Origin: Cyanoderma ruficeps
Lineage: Eukaryota > Chordata > Aves > Passeriformes > Timaliidae
Direction: 5' to 3'
Length of the DNA: 64,000 bases
Assembly (NCBI GenBank): GCA_008694505.1
Contig: VZDJ01000219.1
Location: 2,582,526-2,646,525 of the forward strand
Shown here: piece after piece, positions 35,878-48,118 of the stretch
Layout of the letters: each line of letters begins with the position of its first letter
How positions within the stretch are numbered: the first letter of the stretch is position 1
Made by a program: the position numbers and the translations under genes
Notes under the pieces: generated by a model
Database searches by the model: none
What the model was told of the DNA's origin: nothing
The model's input: only the letters and a program-made list of their open reading frames with translations

Positions 35878-38800
35878 GCAGAGCGTGTGCCAGATCTAAT
35901 GGATAATGAATATATTATGTCAGCAGAACGGCCTCAGCAAAGCTCCTGGGGAATCACAGGGGGACTGCAGTGACATGGAGGGTCACAGATGTTGTGCTGA
36001 GTTACTGATGGAGTGATTGTGTAATTAGGTAATCAATGGTGGGTACAGGACTATGTGTGGATGGCTAATTTTATACAAATAAAGACCATGCAAGTAGGAG
36101 GCTCACATTTAGGACAGTGTAAGATGATGTTTTGGTTTGGGTTAATTCTTCATAAATTCTTAATGATATATTCCAAATTCGTGATGGTGGAAGGCCAGCA
36201 GCAGAGCTCTGACTCCAATTCAAATCCTACAAGAGCCTACTTTCACAAACATTTTACAATATTATCCCTGTAATTTAGAAAGCTCAGATTTTCTACCTTG
36301 ATTAAAATAAAACTCACCTTGCTTTGTGTTAGAGATTTACTGTAACTTTTAACATTTCATGCAGAGGTAAAAAGCAGTCATGATAAAGACATGAAACATC
36401 TCTAAACATTTGCCTTATGCTTACTCTGCTCTCACTAGGAGCATTTAGTAATATTTTATTTGTTCTGAGTGCATATTTCAACAAAAAATGTAGAGACAGA
36501 AGGTTCACATCCTAAACTTTTGTTATAAATATTATGAATGTTTGTAATAGAAATGGATTTCAATAGAAAAACATGTTACTTTTAAAAAAGTCAGATGATT
36601 GAACTCTTTACTTAAGATGATGAACAGTAATTCATATTTATGTCCTATTCCTAATGATGACTGGCTGTACAACAGCAGCTTCTCTCTCATCTGCCCCTCT
36701 CTCCCTGGTTCCCTTTGAGTGTAATTCTCCTGTAACACTCCTTTAGTGTAACGCTCCTGTGCTCAGCAAAGGTCTGTGTGATCCAAGCCCTTTCTGAGGG
36801 AGAAATGCACCTGCCTGGTTTCCAGCCCTGTCCGTGACAGTGTCACAGTTGGGGTTTTGGCATCCATAGGATCTTCCCCACAGCATGTGTGACAACAATT
36901 TCCAGTAGGGCTTTGCCATCCCTGAGGGTTTCCTCCCAGGAGCCTGTGGTGGATTTGCAGTGACACAAATCCTCATGGAAAAGTGTTACTAACTCGTTAC
37001 TCAAAAATATAAATATAAATTAGGGAGACAAAAGGTGTGAGCAGGCAAAGGCCAGCAGGGATGGTCATCACTTACACCGGTTTGTTTCATCCATGGCAAA
37101 GAGCAGCAGATGGCTCCTGTTCACATTCTGCCTTTCTCCCTCTCTAAGCCTGTGCCAAACTGTCAGATTTCTGCTGACACCCTGGGCAGTCACTTACTCA
37201 ATTCACTCAGCTCCCCTGTCTTGGCTATGGACACAGGCTCTGCTTTGATGCCAGGCTTTAACCCTGGAAAGAATAATCCACTCTAGCCAGGGGGAATCCG
37301 AAGCTCCAAAGAGATTGCCTTGACAAAGGAGGGCAAATCCTTCTTTTCCTCTTACCCATTACACTCTATTAACATTTCTTTTGGGACAACTCCGCAGTAC
37401 GTAGGGCACAATAACGAAGCAAATGGAAAAGCACGGCATTTTCATAATATGTAACAGATTTTCCTTAGTTTACCACAATCAGAAATTTCAGGAAGAATTC
37501 TATAATTTTGATTCTAACATGCTTTTTCCTGTACCCTCTTTGGAGATAAACTTCTGGATGGTGCTACAGGTATTTGCAATTATGCACTGCTACACGCACG
37601 TGTTTCTATCCTTTTTAAGGATGCATAGATAGAGCATGCTGGGTTTAGACCAACCTGTATTATTTAGATCAACCTTCGGCATCAGTTCTTTTAACACCTC
37701 CCCCCTCTCTTCCCACCTCTGGCTTTGTGCACCCATCACTAGCAATGTACTTTAGTACATGGAATAAAAACAGGCTACCACTTTTTGTTATGTTTTTCCA
37801 CCTATTTGTTCATTTTCTACACCCTACAATGACATAAATATTGTAAGACCTTAATGCTACAAACCCTTTGCTGCTATGAATTTTGGCAAATAAGTGTAGA
37901 GTATTTCAAAACTTTTTTTCTTAGTCCTTCATTACTTTTCCCAAAGTTTGATGACTTAAGGTTTTACTGGACTTTCTGAATGCTGAGTTTTTCTTTCTTT
38001 AGCTCCTACTTTATCATAAAGTATCCTCTCCTCCCAAATAGTCTCTCTTTTCCCTGAGTCCTGAACAGTGGGACAGGTACACTTGCTACTTGGCAGGACC
38101 AGAGCAAGAATTGCCGGATCAGGCTCCCAGCACAGCAATTCTTCAGCCTGGACAATATCTAACAAATGTTTATCAGCTTAAAGTTTTTTTTCCTGACTGA
38201 ATTTCACAGTCCACAGAGAGCCAGCACTGACAACCTCTTTCTGAAATTAGGACTATCTTTCTGTTACAGAGTACCATAACCTTGACAGAGATTCCACTGT
38301 AATTTCAGAGAAAAACTAAAGGAAAGCTTGAGTTTCAAACTAAACTTCCTATTTTTATTCACAAGCATGACTAGGAGATATCAACCGTTTTTGTTTAAAA
38401 AGCCCTTAAATCTCTCTAGAACTCTCCAAGTATTGAGCATGGACACCTTAAAGGAAACAATTCAAAAGTCACCCCATACAAAGAGGATTTGCTGGCAAAC
38501 ACAGACCAAAGTAAAGCTTTCCTTAGAATTCCAGCACAGTCTGGCTGCAGGGAACTCCTCAGGCCATCCTGGAGAGTGGTAATGCCATTATCACAGGGAT
38601 GTAATGTTTCTGAGTGGTGCTTGGTAACACTGCAGTGTATTTATGATGATAATGAGATGAAACACTCGTATCTAAAAGATACCAGGAAATAAAGATATGC
38701 ATTTATTTAATTAATAAAAGCAAGCAGAGTCGAACTGCCTCCCAAACCTGCCTATCTCAAGTGCATGGATAATGAAATTCTGAATAATTATTTTACTGAT

Positions 38801-40002
38801 TTTAGTGCTCTTTCAGTGTCTAGCCCTTTTAAAGGTACATAAGAGCAAGAAAATGAAAATTCTCAGGCATACAAAGAGGTGTGGCTGGAGCTAAGTGTGC
38901 TCTGATGCTCTACAAAATCTAGAGAAGGGTGGTGGTGAAAGATGTTCAGACCTGCCAGAGGGGGAGGAGGGGGTAAACAACAGAAATTCTTGGATGAAAG
39001 AGAGGAATCTTTAGCAAGAGTTCCTCAATTTTTAATCCAGAACAAAGAGAGCAGTCTTCATACAGAAGAATCTCTCCAAAGCACAGAGATGGAAGGGAAG
39101 AGAGGAAAAAACAAACACACTAAGTAGATAAAAATGAAAGAAAAATGAAACTGAGATGGATGTGGATGGAATGAGTATGAAAATGTTAATTAACTCTGGC
39201 TGTTACTATTTCTAGTAAGGTGTATTTGTTTTTAAAGTACAGGACTTGAAAAGCCTTGACTTAAATGATGTGAAATGTTCTCGGGCAGATGTTTATTAGC
39301 AGGTTACTTTATTATTTGCAACTTAATGCTCAGTGTGGATTTTATGATTAAATCATTGGCAGGATTTTTGCAAACACCATAGAAAATCAGGTTGAAATCA
39401 ACCATCAAAGGACTCAAATGCTGAGCAGGAATAACTTGGAGGTACTATAAAATAGGACACATAATACTAATTAAACAATTATATTAACAAGTAAACCACA
39501 ATATATCAAACATTTAATAGTAAAAGATACTTAACACTAAAACTAAACAGAATCTAAATTATTCAGATTAACTGTTCCCTTTCAAAATGTCATGAAAAAG
39601 TTGTTCATTATAAAACACTGCGTTTTCCAAAAACAGCATTTAAAAAGAATTTTATTAACTTAAAGATTTCTTGAGATCAATATAATTGAAAAACTTTTTA
39701 TTCTTCAATTCCTTTGCATGACTACAGGGCTCTTACATTTTTAATCATCTCCACTGGTCAATATAAATCTTGTTCTCTTCCCACAAAAATAAGAAGACTT
39801 GCTCATTCTTAAATTTAGAGACCTTTTTATATGCAAAAGAGGATGTAGCACTTTACCTCTGAAAGAAATACATATTTTTTTGCGAGACTTTTCTAAGTTT
39901 TATTGGAAGTATTAACACCTGAGGTGTGGAGGCTCGCCTTCAGTTCCTCTGGTTTCATGACGGATTATTCCTGACGCTGCAGCTTGCTGCTGTTTAGCAG
40001 GA

Positions 40003-40030
40003 ATGATCATTTAATGATCATTTAATGATA
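40003..40030. repeat. 11-bp direct repeat around TGATCA
   Basis: ATGATCATTTA occurs at 40003-40013 and 40014-40024, followed by a third, diverged unit ATGATAATTT. Each full unit contains the palindrome ATGATCAT or TGATCA. It lies just upstream of the coding-like segment. Confidence 0.85.
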
Positions 40031-40062
40031 ATTTCTGCTCAGTCTTTGTGTCCTTCCTTCAG

Positions 40063-40239
40063 CCCCTGTGTCTCACACCCCAAGAGTTTGGGTTCATCCC
40101 GGGGCAGTGTGGGGAGCTGCTGGCTCTGCTGCCAAAGCTGCAGCAGCTCCTGGACTCACACCACCTCAATGCCATCTCCTGCACCCCTGCTGGGGAAAAC
40201 TTCTCCAATTCCATAAAAAATTCCAGATTGAGGGCATAG
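40063..40239 (+). other. Coding-like segment behind a strong splice acceptor; product unknown
   Basis: An open frame reads from just after the AG at 40061-40062 to a TAG at 40237-40239 (58 sense codons). The acceptor is good: pyrimidine-rich CTTTGTGTCCTTCCTTCAG. The translation looks protein-like, beginning PLCLTPQEFGFIPGQCGELL, then a leucine-rich amphipathic stretch (LLALLPKLQQLLDSHHLN), then polar sequence ending NSIKNSRLRA. About 70% of third codon positions are G or C, against an AT-rich background. The upstream frame is also open to 40018 but has no ATG in frame. No AATAAA follows closely. It may be a terminal exon, a relic exon or part of a processed pseudogene. I do not recognise the family, and GC richness alone could produce it. 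Confidence 0.3.
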
Positions 40240-41078
40240 TATAATTTGTATTTGATAGGGAATTTTTTTTTCCTCAATTCTGCCTCTATTGTGGAAATGA
40301 AAAATGGATTACTTTATCCCCTACTCATGTCTGAACTTCATCTGAAAAACAGAGGGCATTAATCCTGAAGGATTAACCAGAAAAGAGGAATGGATATTCC
40401 ACAGTTTCTCCCTCAGTCTGATATCTCTGCTAAGCAACAACATGCACTGTACATATAAAACTTTCCCTTCAACTCATGCGCCCTAAGGAGTTTTGTCCTT
40501 GCCACTGAGGAAGAAGTTACGACAAAGTGTGTGATAAAGATTATTTTTAATGGAATTTTTCATTGCTAAGGAAGTAATGATACAGCAGCCTTAGAGCACA
40601 ATGTCTCATTCTAGAGATGAACTGTCATTTCATTCATGTCATTCAAACAGCAAACTTTCCTTCCTTTCCCTATAAAACCAAACATTCAGCATTTTCATCA
40701 TTTCAGAAGTGTAACATCTCCAAAAAGGCCTAAGAAAGCATTATTGCATGCCACAAATCAGCCTTGCAAGTTCAAATGATCAAATGCCAAGTATAAAACA
40801 TTCACTTTTTCTTGTCAAATTGATATACTTCTACTGTATGTTTGATGCACAACTTATATAATTTCCATTAACTCCCTGGATTTCTTGGGGGCAAAAAGGA
40901 GTTACTGTTAGACGTTTTTTAAATGTCAAAGAAAAACATTTTAGAAAATTTCCTTCTGCAAATCCTCCCATTATAGATTTTGAAAGAAAAGCTACCACAC
41001 AACAATGTCCACAATCCCCCCCTCCTATAAAACTTACAACTGCATAGGGTTTGGAATATTTTTTCTAAATTTCTCAAC

Positions 41079-41091
41079 TTTTTTTTTTTTT
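41079..41091. repeat. Poly-T tract
   Basis: T13 run; simple repeat. Confidence 0.9.
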
Positions 41092-42091
41092 GAAAAATCA
41101 AGCTGGAAAAATCCGTCATCTTTTCCATTCAAAACCTCATGGCACCCTTGCTGGGGTGATAAGTTGTATTTCATAATAGGGATAAATAACTCATATTATT
41201 CAAGCCTCCAACTCAAGGATGACCTTCATTGAGGATTTCATGTACTATTTCCATTAAACTGTTAAAATACAGAACACAAACAACAAATGCACTATCACCA
41301 GAGGTTTTCAACCCACAATTCCAACAGAAATGTACATACACAGAACACTACATAGACATAAATATGATTAATGTTAAGTCATTTGCAGCATCTTTGCAAG
41401 GAGATTCCGCTGCTATTTTTAAGCCCCGAAGGAGCAAAAGCACTCCAGAACACCTCTGGTTTGAGCAGGTACAGTCCTTTACAAGTGGAGTTAAGACAGA
41501 CCATAATTGCTTTGCTGAGTTACAACATAATCCTTAAAAACAGACTTATGCATTGAAACCATTTATAATTCAACCTCAAACAAGCCTCTACTCCTAAGGC
41601 TGTATATTAACTGATGTACAAAGACCATTTCCTGAAATTTGTCTCTTTAGCTTTTTGTCGGTATGAATTTATAGAATGGTTTGTAGTCTTCTTTATTTCT
41701 GTCTTAGAGAATGTGGTGAATACTTAAGAAAATCCATTTTTTCTCCCTAACCTCTATTAGAACATACATGCTAGGTTTGTGCTTTATTTCTTCCTTAATT
41801 TCTGTTTTACATGGTGGGCTAAAAGCATTTCACAGGTGTTTGCTGGAACTCATTAGACTATTTGGAACTCCTTCATGCTCTCTAAAAGGCAATTAAAATG
41901 TGTCTGCAAATTACCTCATGTGGTCTGAAGCACAGCTGCCTCTTATCCCCCTGTTACTACGCGGTGTGTCCAAACAGAACAGAAAATCTGCTTTGATACC
42001 TGCAGTTTACAAAGGCACATCGTGCCTTCATGAGTGACAAAAATCCTTTGCTTGCCTCTCAAGTCTTCAATGCAATTGCCTTTGTTGCCAC

Positions 42092-42112
42092 AAAAAAAAA
42101 AAAAAAAAAAAA
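42092..42112 (+). repeat. Poly-A tract (21 A)
   Basis: The longest uninterrupted A-run in the window. I looked for a retroposed gene or SINE body on its left and found none. Confidence 0.9.
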
Positions 42113-42599
42113 GTTTATAACAAGCTAAGAGACACAACTAGTTAATTAAGTGGACAACAGAAGTAATGAGAAACCAGCAAGTACTCACATAATTCAAAGA
42201 GTAGTTGCTGCATCCATAGAAAGCCTGGGTGTGTGCAGGTAAAGCATCTCTGATTCTTAATGGCTAAGATGCCTGGGCTAGTATTTCTATTTCTTGTTTC
42301 TGCCTGTAAAGGAGGGGTGAAAGAATCCATTATCCCAGCAGGTGTACTTACAGAATTTATCCTTGTTCTGCAAATATCTGGCCATTAAATACTGGTTTGA
42401 GTTTATATTTTATCTACTTCCTAGAGAGACTTCACTAAAGTAAAGACATTTTTACTGCTCTCTCAATCCTTACTGAACTCTCTTCTTCATTGGCTATTCT
42501 GCTTGAGTAAAGACTGAATGAATTTTAAAATTCTGCGTTTTAGCTGCTTTGTCCAGTCAACTTTATTGTTAAAAATGAGTTGTTTATGACACTGAACAT

Positions 42600-43196
42600 T
42601 TATCTTTTAACATCAGATGCTGACAAATTAAAGTAAAATTCAACAAGGTTTTGAATAATTTGCTTCACTGTATGTATTTGGCAGTTCCAGAGTAGCAGAG
42701 TGTTGTGTCTAGAGCAGAACAGCCCAGCTCCAACATTTCCTTGTTGGCCAGCAGCAGAAAGAAAAATATATATGTGGCCTTTTACACTCTGGGGGTGATA
42801 CAGAGCCCAGAACCACTTCCAGGCTGTAGCCCCATCCTTTCTTCTTCCCTCTGCTCTAAAATCACCAGTATAAATTGCAGTAAGAAGGGCTGCAAATCCT
42901 GTAACCCTCCTTGCATCTTCAGTACCCATCAGCTGAAATTTCCTTTGAGCTCTAATGATTGCCTTGGCCCTTTCCAGCTGGAGCTGATCCCCCATCCCAC
43001 CCCACACATCATATTTTTCCACTTCTCCCCACTCAGCCACGATTGCCATCAGAGCCTCTGTGGTCACAACACTCCACTACACCCAGCTGAAAGAATCCTG
43101 AACAACACACTTGTATTTATTCCAAAAAAACTTGCATCTCTCCCCTTTCTCAGATTACTCTCTCTTCTTTCCTTTTCTCTTCTTCTCTTCTCTTAG
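42600..43196. other. Pair of opposing long ORFs, product unknown
   Basis: A minus-strand ATG frame of 155 codons (43067 to 42600) overlaps a plus-strand ATG frame of 163 codons (42705 to 43196). They are the longest N-free ATG frames in 64 kb. The minus-strand product is the more protein-like. It has an N-terminal part rich in charged and tryptophan residues (AEWGEVEKYDVWGGMGDQ), then a basic, helical-looking part (QLQLERAKAIIRAQRKFQLM). The plus-strand product is Ser/Leu/Pro-rich and ends in a CT-rich low-complexity tract, as chance frames often do. No promoter, poly-A signal, domain or family was recognised. It may be a decayed mobile-element or retrogene frame, or chance. Confidence 0.25.
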
Positions 43197-43220
43197 TCCT
43201 TAATCTTTCTCTTTTTTTTG
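43136..43220. repeat. CT-rich low-complexity tract
   Basis: Long pyrimidine-rich stretch with repeated TCTC and TTCTCTTCT motifs. It forms the 3' end of the plus-strand open frame above, which weakens the case for that frame. Confidence 0.75.
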
Positions 43221-46200
43221 TTACTTTCTTCCAGTAAGCCATAAAAAATGAATATGTAATTTCCATGCATTTTAAACAAAGCAGTGCCTGCTAGTTACAA
43301 AAAACAACTCAATGATCCTAAACAGTGATGGAAACTTTTTATGAGTCATGCCAACTAAATCATGGTGAGAGGAAGACTTCTGTGAAAGCAGCAGCTGTGG
43401 GTCTGCAGGCAGCCCTCAATATATTCCACTTTTAAAAGTGCAGTCAGAGGCCAGTAACAGGGGAGCAGTTCCTGGGTTCCTCTGCAGCTGCCGACACGGG
43501 CAGGAGAATTGCAGGTTACAGCCAGAGCCTTCGGAAGACACGGAGGAATAAAGGAATGTAACATCCATAGCAGTCGCACAAAACAGAAAGTCCTTCAGCT
43601 GTGACCCCACAAACTGTTCTGAGAATCATTTGAGTAGTCAGTAGGTCCTATACTCAAATAAAAAAAACAAACCCCAAACAACAAACATGGGACCCCAAAG
43701 AACACCATATTTCTGGCCCCTGAGTCCTTAAAGCACAAAGGCTTTAGAACAAATGGTACAAATATGAACGAATGTGAACAAATGGCACACTTTTCTCAAA
43801 ACAGCCTGAGGGATAACCTTGTCTTTTGTATGAATACAAAGTTATTGGCTCTGTCAGAGTCTTACAAGACATCAAAGTAATTGTTTCGGTTCCTGATTTG
43901 ACGTCTGTTTTCAATGATGAGAGAAAAAAAGAAATCACATAATATTCAATCACCAGATTTACACAGTGAAACCTCCAGTAAGCTAACCAATGTACTTATT
44001 TAAGAACTCCTGGAGATGCTGTCTTCTGAATTCCTACATCACTTTGTCTAACCTGTATCCATCCTAGCTGCTTACAAAATGTATTGTTGTGACTTATAAT
44101 GTGATTAAGAGAAGTAATTATCATAGTTTTATCCAGCTTTCAGAATCACAAGAGATTTTAAAAATTGTCAGTTTGAGAAGGCTGAATACTTCTTCCTAGT
44201 ATCAAAGAAGAATTAAAATTCTACCAATAGATAAATTATTTTCCTACAGGACTATTGAGTACAAAGACCTTCCCAAAGCTATGGAATATATCTAAGGAAA
44301 GATCCTTTAAAACAGAAATATCCTGAAACAGTTGAATATCCTTCTGTGGTCAGCTGAAATACACTCAGGTGCAGGCCAAGACAGATGGACACATACTGTT
44401 CATTACATTAACTAAACATATTTGTAATTTTGTAGATAAAATACCGCCACAATTAAGTGCATGAAGTAGTGATATAACATAGTAATTACACTCTTTTCAG
44501 AACTGCAGAAATTTTGGGTTTTCTTGTAAATTCTTACATGACTTGCTCCAGTGGTGATGTCAGTGACAGTTCTGAATTCCATTGCTTTGAATGCAATTTA
44601 AATCCTATTTTTATACAAATGGGAATTTTTCAGTTTAACAGCTGGACATGTTGTGTCACAACAAGCAATGCAGCATATTTAGTTCTGCCAGTACTCTAAA
44701 CCTTGACTTGTTTTACTTGTAGCAAAGTCATGTAGAAGTTTTACTGATTAAATGTAAAAGTTCTCTACATGACTCAATCATCAGCTTCATCTGTAGAAGG
44801 ATGATTCATGTAAATGTCTTGCAGGACCTACTTCTCCATAAATCAAAATTTCCATTTAGTTTAGAAACTGAAGAATTCAGGAAAATTGTGCCCATTTTCA
44901 TTCCAATTTGTCGTGTTAAAATTTTCAGCAGTGTACTGTGCATATATTTTAGACTTAAAGGAAATGTGTAAAAAAAACCCAAAACAAAACTACTTCTGAT
45001 GTTCATAATGGGTAAGGAAAAGAAAAAGTTATGCCTTTATTATATTCATATCTGTCTAGTTACTACTTTAACCTTAATTCCCTTGGGTTGTCAGTTTGCA
45101 CTACTCTTCTCACCTTAATTGAACTTTTTGGGAAGTGTGCCGTCTTTTATGTATTTGTGTAGTAACTGGAATAGTTGGAGGAACCGTAGCTCCTACGTAC
45201 CACAAGCTCCAGTGAGGCTGCTCATCTGCTTTCAATTATGTATTAAGTATGTGCTGAATCGTGTTAAAAAGATCTTTTTCTTAACGTTGAATTAAATACA
45301 TTTATTCCTCTTCATCCTACAGATGTATCGTTTTCATTTCACTGGGGACCATTCCACATATCTCAGCTACTGTTACTGGTATGTTCTCCTCTGCCCTCCC
45401 AAATTGGCACCACCTGTCAAACTGATTGACATAATTTAAATAACCTTATCAAATACAAATTTGTAGTGGAAATAATGAAAGACTTACACAGAGAAGTTCC
45501 AGGTTAAAAAAAAACCTGATTGCTTCTCCTACAGGGTTCCTTTTTGGAATAGAGGAGTATATAAACCAAACATCTGCTGCCAATTTTGTACTTTTTACAA
45601 GCACTAACATTTTAACAGCAGAAATGTTAAATATCAAAGTAATAGATGAGCATTCCACTAGAAGGCAATTTCACTAAATACCACAGGTATTAATCTTTCT
45701 GAATCTTAATTACACCCTTTTGACATATTATCCTCACCTGACCTTTCCTCCAGGGCTGCATGAGTAGATGTGAGGTTGGCAGGCAAGCTCAGCCCTGCTT
45801 GCAACCAGACATGCATCAGCTTAATGCAAAGAATGAATGGACATAAAGATGCAGCTCATGTGCAGCACAGGAAGTCATTAAGTCACTATTTTCTGAAAGT
45901 TATCTTCCAAGACCCAGCTTTTGTTCCAGGATTTTCCATCACCTTTCCTTTCCTTGCTTTGGTCATGCCTCAGAACATAGTGTTTTAATGAATTACTTAG
46001 ACTGTGGAACGGTAAGATATTGCAGAAGAACTAAACTTTTTGAACTGGAACCATCCAAGCAACATTTAAAAACAATTAGTAATGGCAGGCTTTAATCGAA
46101 GGAACTGAATTTCAGTTTAGATTAGTAAGGGCTGGCAGTTCCAGGATTAAGAAAAGTAATGATTCTGCCACTAAGCCACGCTTTCACCAATCAATACTGA

Positions 46201-46755
46201 AAAGTATCCAGCCCTTACTAGATCAACTAAATGAGCATAAGTGGGTAACCTGGGCATATAAGATTTAGGAAGTGTTTTGTGAGAGGTGGGGTGTAGAGAT
46301 GGTGTATGGGAGAGCCAAGTCCTGCTCTGGCCTTAAGGAAGTTCCTTCATGTTCCTTGGTCACAGATTTCACAGCCACAGACCTGTCTGAGATGTTCTTT
46401 CTCAGTGTAATCCACATCTGTCTGAGGCTCACACTGTTCTTGTCACAAATCTAGGGAAGTTTCTATCCCATTCTCCCACCTGCTGCTCAAAATGGGGTTT
46501 TGCATGATGAACTCTCAGCTGGACGAATGTGCAGCTCTGAACTGTGTGTACCTTACAACTGCTTTGTGGCAATCTGTGTTGCCCACACTGTTCCCAGCAC
46601 GGGCTGTGGGGCAGCATCAGGCCCTGCCTGCACCTCTCAAGGCCTTTCAGAAAATCTCTAAAGTCTCTTAGAGACTCTCTAAAGTACCTGGAGGGAGGTG
46701 GCACTCTGTAAACCAAACTAATTTACAGTACTCATTAAAGCTGAAAGTCAAATAT
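43221..46755. other. Non-coding block, no gene recognised
   Basis: Unique sequence. It contains an A/C-rich tract at 43657-43686 and a motif-rich AT stretch around 45225-45340. ORFs are up to 95 codons, unrecognised. Confidence 0.7.
43657..43686 (+). repeat. A/C-rich low-complexity tract
   Basis: AATAAAAAAAACAAACCCC followed by AAACAACAAAC. Low complexity. Confidence 0.75.
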
Positions 46756-46807
46756 GAACTAGAACTAGAACTAGAACTAGAACTAGAACTAGAACTAGAA
46801 CTAGAAC
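46756..46807 (+). repeat. (GAACTA)n hexanucleotide repeat
   Basis: About 8.7 perfect copies of GAACTA. No interruptions are present, which suggests a young and probably length-variable locus. Confidence 0.97.
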
Positions 46808-47567
46808 AATATGCTTCAAATTAGAGGAAAAGAAGAAAAGCCCAGGCAAATTTTTTTGAGTCAAAATGCTTGCCAAGTCAGTCTGAAACTTATGGTTGAT
46901 TTTTTTTTTAGTTTTTCTACCTTTTTGATTACCTCATCAGCAACTTTGGCGATGCAATAATCACCCTCATGTGCAGTATTAAGTTGAATATAGCCTGCAG
47001 ATAAATCCTTACAATTTTTTTTGTGCACAATTCTACTTGATTAGAAACAAATCAAACAAATAATATTTGATAAATATTTACCGTGCAAACCTGCACTTCT
47101 TGATTTTTCTTAATTTTCTGTTTAAATTTATATTGCATTAAGAATTGCCATTTTTTCTGGTGTTTTGTTCATTTAAAAAGGTTAAATGATTATTAATTCT
47201 CAGTAAGTAGCAGGGTAAGTGTCCTTGAAATCTATGATCGTTTGATTGGGGCTGTTGTTCTACTTTGTTGTATTCTTCACTTCCTCTCATGTTTCACTCT
47301 CCAAGTGACTTTCATGGTTTATATCCATGCACTGGAGAGAAATAAGAAGAGAGGTCTGTGTAAATCCTAACCAGCTTTAATAAGAGAATATAAACCCGCA
47401 TTCCTACAATCACTAAAGTGTTCATAAATGACATCCTTTTTCAGGATTAAACCTGTTGGATTACATACAATCAGTGCTATGGTGATCCAGGCTCTTTTTT
47501 TCCTGAGAAATGTGTGTTAAGATGCCTAATCATGCACTTCTGGGAATGGGGCTGGCTCTTAAAATTT
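46808..47567. other. Non-coding block
   Basis: Unique AT-rich sequence between the hexanucleotide repeat and the LTR-like element. Nothing else recognised. Confidence 0.7.
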
Positions 47568-47962
47568 TGGGTGTCCCACACTGGACTTTCAAGTCCGTGG
47601 GGAAGGTGAGAAACAGGACAAGGTTGTAGCAGATTTTCTGAGAGAAAGAGTCTCATTCTGTACTTAAAATGAGATATTGAATATGACAGTGAACTACCCA
47701 GATGAGGCCTGTGAGGCTGAGGCTTGGCCTTGAAGGCCCCGAGGCCTTGAAGCTGTTGCGCAGGTAAAATTAATTGCGGTGCAGCAGAAATTAGATCTTA
47801 AAGTACTAATGTTAGATAGTGGGTTTTTTGAAGGTCACTGAGAGCAATTATTAGTAGGCATGTTTAGCCACCTTAAAAGTAAGTTAAACAATGTGTGTTT
47901 GCATTCCTTTTATGCTGTGTGCCAATGGAAAAGCTACTGAATTTGTAAACTGTCTAGAAATG

Positions 47963-47992
47963 TATATAAGCAGCCATTTTAGATGAAATAAA
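47963..47992 (+). promoter_or_regulatory. LTR TATA box and poly-A signal
   Basis: TATATAAG followed within 30 bp by AATAAA. Together they mark the U3/R junction of the LTR-like element around them. Confidence 0.55.
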
Positions 47993-48100
47993 CAGAGAAT
48001 GTGTGATTAACCATATTGGTCGGATCATATGTTGCTCTGGCTCAACCTCTCTTTATTTTAGGGTCTCCCCGCACAAGGTGACACACACATAAGGGGATAA

Positions 48101-48118
48101 TGGCGCAGACATGAGGGG
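48101..48118 (+). other. Primer-binding-site-like sequence
   Basis: Begins TGGCGC, like retroviral sites complementary to a tRNA 3' end. The remaining 12 bases match no tRNA that I can name with confidence. Confidence 0.3.

Larger units (their letters stand above)
32886..40002. other. Non-coding block, no gene recognised
   Basis: Unique AT-rich sequence. It holds a 17-bp palindrome (33714-33730), a 35-bp tandem duplication (35368-35428), copy C of the triplicated element (35.8 kb) with a motif-rich flank, and a degenerate triplet of TGTAAnnCTCC motifs near 36720-36761. ORFs of up to 98 codons are unrecognised. Confidence 0.65.
40240..42599. other. Non-coding block, no gene recognised
   Basis: Unique AT-rich sequence with a T-run at 41079-41091 and an A21 run at 42092-42112. 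ORFs on opposite strands at 40919-41537 overlap and are unrecognised. Confidence 0.7.

Noticed and set aside
38958..38974. Second G-quadruplex candidate (G5-A-GG-A-G5)
   Set aside because: Only two tracts have three or more G separated by a GG, so it does not meet the four-tract pattern with three-G runs.
42092..42112. A21 run as a processed-pseudogene or SINE tail
   Set aside because: No retroposed body, poly-A signal or target-site duplication on its left.
45868..45885. Possible fourth copy of the triplicated element (AGGAAGTCATTA near 45870)
   Set aside because: Only about 12 bases match, and neither the rest of the core nor the TAATTGAGCACT block is present at the expected distance.
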